A stretch of DNA of 39,767 nt from NCBI GenBank assembly GCA_045578205.1, contig JAZNJU010000024.1, positions 1 to 39,767 of the forward strand, in the 5' to 3' direction. The DNA is from RGIG8748 sp045578205. GTDB taxonomy: Bacteria; Bacillota; Clostridia; UMGS1810. Shown here one piece after another: positions 23,979 to 30,912 of the stretch. The notes below the pieces were generated by a model, which had not been told where the DNA came from, made no database searches, and saw only the letters and a list, made by a program, of their open reading frames with translations. Position 1 is the first letter of the stretch. Each line of letters starts with the position of its first letter. The translations under genes and the position numbers were made by a program.

Positions 23979-25340
23979 ATGGAAAAAACCAATTCCTGGA
24001 CCAAATTTCCAAAACACGAAGTTATGGAATTTTGCAACAAATATATTGACTATCTTAACTCATCCAAAACCGAACGTCTGTGTGTTAAAAACGCAGAGAA
24101 ACTTGCACTTGATGCCGGATTTGTGCCGCTTGACAGCCTGGACACTCTTAAAATCGGTGACAAAGTCTACATCAAAAACCGCGAAAAAAACATAATCCTT
24201 GCGGTAATAGGCAAAGAGGATATTTTAAGCGGAACTTCCATAGTTGCCGCCCACATAGACAGTCCCCGCCTTGACCTCAAACCCTCTCCTTTGTACGAAG
24301 ATTCAAACACGGTGCTTTTTAAAACGCACTATTACGGCGGAATCAAAAAATATCAGTGGACCGCAATACCCTTGTCCCTTATCGGTGTGGTTGTTAAACC
24401 CGACGGCACAACCATTGATGTCAGCATTGGCGAAAGCGAAGGCGACCCTGTACTCACGGTAACTGACCTTCTCCCCCATCTGGCACAGGAACAGATGACA
24501 AAAAAACTTTCGGAAGCATTTACGGGTGAAGATCTGAATGTGCTGGCAGGTTCCATCCCATCCGGTGAAGAAAAGGAAAAGTACAAGAGTGCAATCCTCG
24601 GAATACTGAAAGAAAAATACGGCATAGAAGAAAAAGACTTTTCAAGCGCAGAACTCGAAATTGTTCCTCAATTCAAGGCTCAGAGTGTAGGACTTGATTC
24701 CTCACTTGTGGGTGCATACGGTCAGGACGACAGAGTTTGTGCATACACTGCGTTAAGAGCAATACTTGAAACAAATCTTCCGGCCAAAACGGCAATTTGT
24801 TTCCTTGCAGACAAAGAGGAAATCGGAAGCATGGGCAACACGGGAATGCAATCCAGATTTTTTGAAAATTCCCTTTGCGAAATAATAGCACGACTACAAG
24901 GTGACTTCAATGATTTGTATCTCCGAAGATGCCTTTCATCTTCAATGTGTCTCTCATCCGACGTTGCCGCGGCTGTTGATGCCAACTACAAGAGTGTTTC
25001 GGAAGAAATGAACAGTTGCCACCTCGGAGCAGGAATATCCATTTGCAAATACACGGGCGCAAGAGGAAAATCCGGAACATCCGATGCAAATGCGGAATTT
25101 GTGGCAAAAATACGCAAAATATTCGACGATAACGACATAGACTGGCAGATGTGTGAACTTGGCAGAGTTGACCTTGGCGGCGGAGGAACAGTAGCACAGT
25201 TTATTGCAAATCTTAATGTTGATACAATAGATGTGGGTGTGGGACTTCTTTCCATGCACTCGCCCTATGAAATTGCAAGCAAGGCAGATGTGTACAGTGC
25301 ATACAAGGCATATAAAGCATTCTATGCGTATAATGAATAA
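23979..25340 (+). CDS. apeB: M18 family aminopeptidase
   Basis: The protein is 453 residues from the ATG at 23979, with AAGGAGG 8 bases upstream. M18 dinuclear metal sites are complete: H92 and D94 in AAHIDSPRLDLKP, D250/D251 in GQDDRVCAY, E280/E281 in DKEEIGSMGNTGM, D328 in LSSDVAAAVD and H427 in SMHSPYE. It removes N-terminal, often acidic, residues from peptides in the cytoplasm; the native enzymes form large tetrahedral dodecamers. It stands alone between its own promoter and a strong terminator. Length and motif order are normal for clostridial M18 enzymes. Confidence 0.93.
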   Translation: MEKTNSWTKFPKHEVMEFCNKYIDYLNSSKTERLCVKNAEKLALDAGFVPLDSLDTLKIGDKVYIKNREKNIILAVIGKEDILSGTSIVAAHIDSPRLDLKPSPLYEDSNTVLFKTHYYGGIKKYQWTAIPLSLIGVVVKPDGTTIDVSIGESEGDPVLTVTDLLPHLAQEQMTKKLSEAFTGEDLNVLAGSIPSGEEKEKYKSAILGILKEKYGIEEKDFSSAELEIVPQFKAQSVGLDSSLVGAYGQDDRVCAYTALRAILETNLPAKTAICFLADKEEIGSMGNTGMQSRFFENSLCEIIARLQGDFNDLYLRRCLSSSMCLSSDVAAAVDANYKSVSEEMNSCHLGAGISICKYTGARGKSGTSDANAEFVAKIRKIFDDNDIDWQMCELGRVDLGGGGTVAQFIANLNVDTIDVGVGLLSMHSPYEIASKADVYSAYKAYKAFYAYNE

Positions 25341-25343
25341 CAT

Positions 25344-25378
25344 AAAAAAGTTTGGACTTCAAAAGTCCAAACTTTTTT
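25344..25378. terminator. Bidirectional terminator between apeB and the transketolase genes
   Basis: A perfect 16-base stem (25344-25359 with 25363-25378) closes on a 3-base loop. An A-run on one side and a T-run on the other give a U-tract in both directions. It sits between two convergent genes. Confidence 0.93.
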
Positions 25379-25385
25379 GTTATGA

Positions 25386-26330
25386 CTATTTCTTTTCAAT
25401 AACTTTCTTAACTGCTTTGACAATATCCTCGGCTGTCAAACCGTAGTCTCTGAAAAGGTCCGCAGGCACACCGGATTTACCGAACGTATCCTTAACTCCG
25501 ACTCTTTCCATGGGGACAGGACACTCTTCGCAAATAACCTCGGCAACAGCACTTCCGAGACCGCCTATTACATTGTGTTCTTCACAAGTTACGATTGCAC
25601 CGGTTTCTTTGGCCGCTTTAACGAGTATTTCTCTGTCTATGGGTTTTACGGTATGTATGTTTACAACTCTGGCGTTTATGCCATCCTCTTTTAACTTTTC
25701 GCTTGCGTTAAGCGCCATTTCCACCATAAGTCCCGTTGCTACTATTGTAACATCGGTGCCCTCTTTCAAAAGGACGCCCTTACCTATTTCAAATTTGTAG
25801 TCTGCCTCATCATAAAGCACCGGAACGGCAAGACGTCCGAATCTTAAGTACACAGGTCCGTCGTGCTTTATGGCGGCTTCTACAGCGGCTCTTGCTTCCA
25901 CATCATCTGCAGGGTTAATAACCACCATATTTGGAATTGTACGCATAATGCCTATATCTTCGAGACACTGGTGAGTAGCACCGTCCTCACCCACGGATAT
26001 ACCTGCGTGGGTAGCACCTATTTTAACATTCAAATTGGGGTAGCAAATAGAGTTTCTTATCTGTTCAAACGCTCTTCCTGCTGCAAACATTGCAAATGAA
26101 CTTGCAAAAACAACTTTTCCGCAAGATGCAAGACCTGCCGCGGTACTCATCATATTCTGCTCTGCTATACCCATATTTATAAACCTTTCGGGGAATGCTT
26201 TTTTGAATGTGTCTGTCTTTGTGGATTTGGAAAGGTCGGCATCGAGAACAACTATATCGTACTTTTCTCCCAAAGATGCCAAAGCATTACCGTAGGATTC
26301 TCTTGTTGCTATTTTTTTAACGTCTGCCAT
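25386..26330 (-). CDS. Transketolase, C-terminal subunit
   Basis: The 314-residue protein is the pyrimidine-binding plus C-terminal half of transketolase. It has the RFINMGIAEQNMMSTAAGLA stretch with the glutamate that activates thiamine diphosphate, then FASSFAMFAAGRAFEQIR, GATHAGISVGEDGATHQ and, near the end, the C-domain GAIVTCEEHNVIGGLGSAV. With the N-terminal subunit it moves two-carbon units between sugar phosphates in the pentose phosphate pathway. The ATG shares a base with the upstream subunit's stop (TAATG) and has GGAGG 10 bases upstream, which would give equal amounts of both halves. Last gene of the cysE operon. Confidence 0.93.
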   Translation of the reverse strand: MADVKKIATRESYGNALASLGEKYDIVVLDADLSKSTKTDTFKKAFPERFINMGIAEQNMMSTAAGLASCGKVVFASSFAMFAAGRAFEQIRNSICYPNLNVKIGATHAGISVGEDGATHQCLEDIGIMRTIPNMVVINPADDVEARAAVEAAIKHDGPVYLRFGRLAVPVLYDEADYKFEIGKGVLLKEGTDVTIVATGLMVEMALNASEKLKEDGINARVVNIHTVKPIDREILVKAAKETGAIVTCEEHNVIGGLGSAVAEVICEECPVPMERVGVKDTFGKSGVPADLFRDYGLTAEDIVKAVKKVIEKK

Positions 26331-27169
26331 TATGCTCTCGCCTCCAACTCTTCGATTTTTGCATTTAATTCTTTTACTGCCAATTCATACTGCTCATCGT
26401 TTGGTGCAGAACCATGCCATGATGCCTGATTTTCCATGTAGGAAACGCCCTTTCCTTTTACGGTCTTTGCGAGGATGAGAGTAGGTCTGCCTTTGCACTC
26501 TTTTGCCTTTTTGAGAGCAGATTTTATCTCGTCGTAGTTATGGCCATCGATGGTGATTACATTCCATCCGAATGCTTCAAACTTTTTGTCAAAAGGTGTG
26601 GGGTTCATAACTTTGGTTATGTCGCCGTCTATCTGAAGTCCGTTAAAATCGAGAAATGCCACAAGATTGTCCAGTTTGTAGTGAGAAGCAAACATAGCCG
26701 CCTCCCATACCTGACCCTCTTCACATTCGCCGTCACCCAGAATTGTGTACACTCTGTAGTCCTTATTATCCAACTTAGCGGCAAGTGCCATTCCGTTGGC
26801 TGCGCAAATTCCCTGACCCAGTGAACCTGTGGACATGTCGACTCCGGGAATGTTCTTCATGTCGGGATGTCCCTGAAGATAACTGTCTGCCTTTCTTAAT
26901 GTTGTGATGTCATCGCAGGGGATGAATCCTTTCTCTGCCAAAGCACCGTAAAGCGCAGGTGCACAATGACCCTTTGAAAGCACAAAACGGTCTCTGCCCG
27001 GGTTTTTGCTGTCGTTGGGATAAACTGTCATCTCGTCAAAATAGAGAACCGAAAGTATATCCGCAATGGAGAGCGAGCCTCCGGGATGTCCTGATTTGGC
27101 GGCGTGAACACCGTCTATGGCATGCTTTCTGATTTTGTAGGAGATTAACTCCAACTGTGTGTTATTCAT
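26330..27169 (-). CDS. Transketolase, N-terminal subunit
   Basis: The 279-residue protein is the thiamine-diphosphate-binding half: GHPGGSLSIADILSVLYFDEM near 27-47, KGHCAPALYGALAEKGF, and the GDG...N motif GDGECEEGQ ... LDFNGLQIDG that binds magnesium and the cofactor diphosphate. Split transketolases are common in Clostridia and archaea. Its ATG overlaps the mrnC end by 8 bases, with AAGGA in front. The pairing partner is the next gene. Confidence 0.93.
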   Translation of the reverse strand: MNNTQLELISYKIRKHAIDGVHAAKSGHPGGSLSIADILSVLYFDEMTVYPNDSKNPGRDRFVLSKGHCAPALYGALAEKGFIPCDDITTLRKADSYLQGHPDMKNIPGVDMSTGSLGQGICAANGMALAAKLDNKDYRVYTILGDGECEEGQVWEAAMFASHYKLDNLVAFLDFNGLQIDGDITKVMNPTPFDKKFEAFGWNVITIDGHNYDEIKSALKKAKECKGRPTLILAKTVKGKGVSYMENQASWHGSAPNDEQYELAVKELNAKIEELEARA

Positions 27170-27593
27170 TGTCCTTTTCCTCCGTATCAGCGGTACCTTT
27201 TACAATACCGAAAGATAATTCTATTATTTCATTCAACCTCTCAAAATCACCGGATATAAAAAGATATCCTATGAGTGCTTCAAACCCCGTAGCGTGCCTG
27301 TAATCCACAATATCGGCATTTTTTGCAGAGGTATTTGAGTGCGCATTTCTGCCTCTTTTGTACACAGCCAACTCCTCGGAAGAAAGTTGTGACTCAAGAG
27401 CGTGTATAATCTTACTCTGTGCCCTGGCGCTGACATATCCCGTAGAGGTTTTGTGCAGTTTGTTCACAGGGGTGTTTCCGCCCTCCAGAACCTTTGAACG
27501 CACATAGACCTCATACACCGAATCGCCTATATATGCCAGTGCAAGAGGCGAAAACATTTTTGCATCCTGTCCTTTTAAGTAGGGAAATTCCAT
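27162..27593 (-). CDS. mrnC: Mini-ribonuclease III
   Basis: The protein is 143 residues from the ATG at 27593, one base after the cysS stop. An in-frame ATG at 27617 would overlap cysS and add eight residues the family lacks. It has the RNase III catalytic domain without the RNA-binding domain: LALAYIGDSVYEVYVRSK with the active-site aspartate, NKLHKTSTGYVSARAQ, and AKNADIVDYRHATGFEALIGYLF with the second acidic cluster. It trims 23S rRNA precursors. The order cysE-cysS-mrnC matches Bacillus, where rlmB follows; here the transketolase genes follow instead. Confidence 0.92.
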   Translation of the reverse strand: MEFPYLKGQDAKMFSPLALAYIGDSVYEVYVRSKVLEGGNTPVNKLHKTSTGYVSARAQSKIIHALESQLSSEELAVYKRGRNAHSNTSAKNADIVDYRHATGFEALIGYLFISGDFERLNEIIELSFGIVKGTADTEEKDNE

Positions 27594-27594
27594 C

Positions 27595-28965
27595 TTACAC
27601 TCTCTTCCATTTAACACCCTGTCTGGTGTCTTCCAAAATTATACCCATATTCTTTAAGGTGTCTCTTATTTCATCTGCACGGGCAAAATTCTTTGCTTTC
27701 TTTGCCTCAGTTCTTTCCTGTATGAGTGCCTCAATATCGCTGTCAAGAATTGCATTGTCCTTTTGTGCTGTTATTCCGAGAACATCACAAAGTTCTGTTA
27801 TCAAATCGAGAGCGGCTTTTTTGGACTTGGCAGTCATTTCACTCATCTCGGTGTTGATTTCCTTAACAAGTTCGAAAATAACGGAGATAGCATCTGCAGT
27901 ATTGAGGTCGTCGTCCATTGCTCCAATAAATTTATCCCTGTAAGAAGAAAGGTCAACTTCCTTTGTACCTGCATCACCCTGCATGGAAAATTCGATGTTT
28001 TCTCTGCATCTGTCTATTCTTTCAAGACTGGTCTGTGCCTGTGTGAGAAGTTCATCGGAAAAATTGATGGGGCTTCTGTAATGTGCAGTAAGCATAAAAA
28101 ATCTTATAACCCTGTGAGGAAAATGCTCTGCAATATCTCTTATTGTGAAGAAATTGCCCTTTGATTTGGACATTTTCTCATTGTCTACATTGATGAAACC
28201 GTTGTGCATCCAGTATCTTGCAAAGGTGCATCCGTTTGCACATTCGCTCTGGGCAATTTCGTTTTCGTGATGGGGGAACATAAGGTCCTTGCCGCCGCTG
28301 TGAATATCTATTGTTTCGCCAAGGTATTTATTTGCCATGGCGGAACACTCAATGTGCCATCCGGGTCTTCCCATACCCCAGGGGCTTTCCCAGGCGGGCT
28401 CACCCTCTTTTTGCTTTTTCCACACTGCAAAGTCAAGAGGTTCCCTCTTTGCTTCGTTTATGTTTATGCGCGCACCAAGTTCCAGATCTTCAAGAGGCTG
28501 TTTTGAAAGTTTGCCATATTCACTGAACTTGCTTGTCTGGAAATATACATCCCCGTCCACTTCATAAGCATAGCCTTTTTCGATAAGGGTTGATACGAGT
28601 TTTATGATTTCTTCAATATGTTCTGTTGCCTTGGGATGAACGGTTGCTTCCTTTATTCCCAGAGCCTTTGCATCCTTGAAATACTCCTCAATATATTGCT
28701 CGCCAAGTTCCTTTACCGTGATTCCGAGGTCATTTGCCTTGTTTATCATTTTATCGTCGATATCTGTAAAGTTCTGGACAAAATTCACTTTGTATCCTCT
28801 GTATTCAAAGTATCTTCGGAGTTGGTCAAAAATAATGAAAGGTCTTGCATTGCCAAGATGGAAAAAGTTGTACACTGTAGGTCCGCAGGAATACATATTG
28901 ACCGTGTTTTCGTGAAGAGGTATAAATTCTTCCTTTTGCCTTGTCATCGAATTATATATCTTCAA
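27595..28965 (-). CDS. cysS: Cysteinyl-tRNA synthetase
   Basis: The protein is 456 residues from a TTG at 28965 with AAGGA 8 bases upstream, giving the family's usual MKIYNSMTRQKEEF start. ATGs at 28992 and 28974 have no usable spacing. Class I signatures are present: SCGPTVYNFFHLGNARPF (HIGH-type HLGN and a zinc-binding cysteine), the zinc stretch HIECSAM ... FPHHENE, and KMSKSKGNF. It charges tRNA-Cys in the cytoplasm. The start lies inside the end of cysE (14-base overlap), so translation is coupled. The frame is intact throughout. Confidence 0.95.
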   Translation of the reverse strand: MKIYNSMTRQKEEFIPLHENTVNMYSCGPTVYNFFHLGNARPFIIFDQLRRYFEYRGYKVNFVQNFTDIDDKMINKANDLGITVKELGEQYIEEYFKDAKALGIKEATVHPKATEHIEEIIKLVSTLIEKGYAYEVDGDVYFQTSKFSEYGKLSKQPLEDLELGARININEAKREPLDFAVWKKQKEGEPAWESPWGMGRPGWHIECSAMANKYLGETIDIHSGGKDLMFPHHENEIAQSECANGCTFARYWMHNGFINVDNEKMSKSKGNFFTIRDIAEHFPHRVIRFFMLTAHYRSPINFSDELLTQAQTSLERIDRCRENIEFSMQGDAGTKEVDLSSYRDKFIGAMDDDLNTADAISVIFELVKEINTEMSEMTAKSKKAALDLITELCDVLGITAQKDNAILDSDIEALIQERTEAKKAKNFARADEIRDTLKNMGIILEDTRQGVKWKRV

Positions 28966-29677
28966 GGTTATCATCCTTTCTTTTATCAGCATTTTCTATC
29001 TTATCAATCTTCTTTTCAAGATCGCGTATAAGCATATTGAGTTTGCAGATTTCCTGACTTGTGGGGTCGGGCATATGAATCTGGTCTAAATCCATGGTTG
29101 TTACCTTTTTGTTATTTACCTTAACCACTCTGGCAGGCACGCCCACTGCTGTGGAATTTTCGGGCACTTCAGTAAGTACTACCGCATTTGCGGCTATCTT
29201 GGAGTTGTCGCCCACGGTAAAAGGGCCCAGCACCTTGGCACCTGTACCGATTAAGACATTGTTGCCTATTGTGGGGTGTCTTTTTCCCTTGTCTTTTCCC
29301 GTACCGCCCAGAGTTACATTCTGATACAAAGTACAGTTGTCCCCGATTTCGGCTGTTTCACCAATCACGATACCCATACCGTGGTCGATGAAAAGTCCTT
29401 TGCCGATTTTGGCTCCCGGGTGAATTTCTATACCGGTGAAAAACCTTGTAAGTTGCGACAGAATTCTCGCCGGAAGAAAAAGTTTGTGCCTATAGAAAAA
29501 GTGTGCATATCTGTGAGCAACTATTGCGTGGAGGCCCGGATAGAGAAATATTACCTCAAAATAATTTCTTGCCGCAGGGTCTCTCTGAAGTATATTTGAC
29601 ATTTCACGGGGTGCTACTGAAAAGAAAAGTACAGCCCATATAATAAAAATTGTTAAAACAACATACAAAAAAATCAC
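28952..29677 (-). CDS. cysE: Serine O-acetyltransferase with N-terminal membrane helix
   Basis: The 241-residue protein carries the CysE core RDPAARNYFEVIFLYPGLHAI, then hexapeptide repeats of a left-handed beta-helix (IHPGAKIGKGLFIDHGMG, VIGETAEIGDNCTLYQNVTLGG) with the catalytic histidines. It makes O-acetylserine for cysteine synthesis. The first 22 residues form a hydrophobic helix (IFLYVVLTIFIIWAVLFFS), not usual for this cytoplasmic enzyme. The GTG start with AAAGGTGGGG 7 bases upstream supports that the helix is really translated. It is the first gene of an operon with cysS, mrnC and transketolase. Confidence 0.92.
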   Translation of the reverse strand: MIFLYVVLTIFIIWAVLFFSVAPREMSNILQRDPAARNYFEVIFLYPGLHAIVAHRYAHFFYRHKLFLPARILSQLTRFFTGIEIHPGAKIGKGLFIDHGMGIVIGETAEIGDNCTLYQNVTLGGTGKDKGKRHPTIGNNVLIGTGAKVLGPFTVGDNSKIAANAVVLTEVPENSTAVGVPARVVKVNNKKVTTMDLDQIHMPDPTSQEICKLNMLIRDLEKKIDKIENADKRKDDNLEDI

Positions 29678-29703
29678 GATGGTACCCCACCTTTCAATAC
29701 ATC

Positions 29704-29732
29704 ATTATATATTTTTTTTGTGTAAATTACAA
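29704..29732 (-). promoter_or_regulatory. Promoter of the cysE-cysS-mrnC-transketolase operon
   Basis: On the minus strand TTGTAA (29732-29727), 17 bases, TATAAT (29709-29704), about 27 bases before the cysE GTG. There is no room for a T-box leader. Confidence 0.65.
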
Positions 29733-29760
29733 TAGTTTTTTGCAGTTTTGGGAAAAAAGA

Positions 29761-29789
29761 TTGAAATTATTTTGTAAATCTGATAAAAT
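29761..29789 (+). promoter_or_regulatory. Promoter of the small Cys-rich protein gene
   Basis: TTGAAA (29761-29766), 17 bases, TAAAAT (29784-29789), 30 bases before the ATG. Confidence 0.6.
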
Positions 29790-29818
29790 ATCAAACAAAT
29801 ACACAAGGAGTGTGCAAT

Positions 29819-30037
29819 ATGATTTACCAAGAAGTTGAAAATCCAAAATGCAATCTGTGTGTTCACGCTGACACAAACAAAACAAGCGGAAACATCCTTT
29901 GCGATATAAAAGGAACTGTTCCCGCCGATTATGTGTGTAAAAAATTCAAATACGATATATTCAAAAAAACTGTGAAACCGAAAAAGAAACTCATTGACAA
30001 GAACTTTTGCAAAGAAGACTTTAGTGTTGGCCGTTAA
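29819..30037 (+). CDS. Small cysteine-rich protein of unknown function
   Basis: The protein is 72 residues from the ATG at 29819, with AAGGAG 8 bases upstream and its own promoter. It has five cysteines: CNLC at 11-14, one near 28 in ILCDIKG, one near 40 in DYVCKKFKYD, and one near 67. The first four (Cx2C, Cx13C, Cx11C) could bind a metal. The pattern C..C...LCDIKG-VP-YVCKKFKYD is one I recall from short uncharacterised proteins of Clostridia, but I cannot name a family. There is no signal peptide, and the C-terminal half is Lys-rich. It stands alone between divergent and convergent neighbours. Confidence 0.75.
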   Translation: MIYQEVENPKCNLCVHADTNKTSGNILCDIKGTVPADYVCKKFKYDIFKKTVKPKKKLIDKNFCKEDFSVGR

Positions 30038-30051
30038 GGCTATTCTTAACG
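30032..30051. terminator. Weak hairpin between the small protein gene and the MgtC-like gene
   Basis: CGTTAAG (30032-30038) pairs with CTTAACG (30045-30051) over a 6-base loop and spans the stop codon of the small gene. There is no U-tract, so its role as terminator is uncertain. Confidence 0.3.
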
Positions 30052-30065
30052 ACCATTGCTGAAAG

Positions 30066-30743
30066 TTAGTGTATAAAATCTATTTTGCATCTGTATGATA
30101 TTTCTTTTACTATAGCCTCTTCTTCCATAGACTCGGGCATATCAAGATAGAATGTGTAGTCATAGGTTCCGCCCTCATTCTGCTTTATGGAAACTTCACT
30201 TATGTTTATGCCCTTTTCGTTCATCTTTTCGGTGATAACACTCTGATACATGTCCTCATTTACTTCATAGACTGCAAGATATCTGGTCTTATGCGCTGTC
30301 ATAAACCGGATTTTTTTATGCAAAACAATTTGTAACAAAAGTATTATAACGGTAGTGGATATACCTATAGCATACATTCCCGCACCAATTGCCATACCTA
30401 TGCCCGAGGTTGCCCATATTCCCGAAGCGGTTGTGAGACCTCTGATACTTCCGCGCTGAATGTATATCATACCCGCGCCGAGAAAACCCACGCCCGTTAC
30501 AATGCCCTGAGCAAGTCTGGAGGGGTCAAGGCGCACATCCATACCGCTTTGGGCGGCATTTTGTATCAAATCATAAAAACCGTACTTTGAAACAATCATC
30601 ATAAGGCAGGAAGCACACGCAACAATACAGTGTGTCCTTACCCCCGCTTCCTTGGCTCTGTTCTTTCTTTCAAATCCTATTGCTATACCGCAAACACAGG
30701 AAACCAAAATTCGGATAACCAGAAAAATAAGTTTTTCTGTCAC
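30066..30743 (-). CDS. MgtC/SapB-family membrane protein
   Basis: The protein is 225 residues from a GTG at 30743 with GGAGGA 7 bases upstream. Four or five membrane helices at the N-terminal half carry the family signatures GIAIGFERKNRAKEAGVRTH, GIVTGVGFLGAGMIY and GLTTASGIWATSGIGMAIG. A soluble C-terminal domain (about 145-225) looks ACT-like. MgtC proteins are linked to survival at low magnesium and to control of ATP synthase or other membrane proteins, but they are not shown to be transporters. It has its own promoter and runs divergently from fbp. No riboswitch-like leader fits in the 60 bases upstream. Confidence 0.9.
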   Translation of the reverse strand: MTEKLIFLVIRILVSCVCGIAIGFERKNRAKEAGVRTHCIVACASCLMMIVSKYGFYDLIQNAAQSGMDVRLDPSRLAQGIVTGVGFLGAGMIYIQRGSIRGLTTASGIWATSGIGMAIGAGMYAIGISTTVIILLLQIVLHKKIRFMTAHKTRYLAVYEVNEDMYQSVITEKMNEKGINISEVSIKQNEGGTYDYTFYLDMPESMEEEAIVKEISYRCKIDFIH

Positions 30744-30778
30744 TTCAATCTCCTCCGTAATCATTCTATAATATATAG

Positions 30779-30807
30779 ATATTAGCATATTTTTATGGAT
30801 ATGTAAA
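30779..30807 (-). promoter_or_regulatory. Promoter of the MgtC-like gene
   Basis: On the minus strand TTTACA (30807-30802), 17 bases, TAATAT (30784-30779), 35 bases before the GTG start. Confidence 0.6.
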
Positions 30808-30850
30808 TATCATTTTTGATAATATTTGTCATTTTTTTGGCTTTTTTCGA

Positions 30851-30879
30851 TTGACAGTGCAAAAGAACTCTACTATAAT
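30851..30879 (+). promoter_or_regulatory. Promoter of fbp
   Basis: TTGACA (30851-30856), 17 bases, TATAAT (30874-30879), a perfect sigma-A consensus 33 bases before the fbp ATG. Its strength suggests the gene was meant to be well expressed. Confidence 0.85.
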
Positions 30880-30912
30880 TAAGTATATAAGAATTGCAAA
30901 GGAGTGTTTATC

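Noticed and set aside
29678..29818. A T-box or SAM-type riboswitch ahead of cysE-cysS.
   Set aside because: The promoter leaves only about 27 bases of leader, too short for either.
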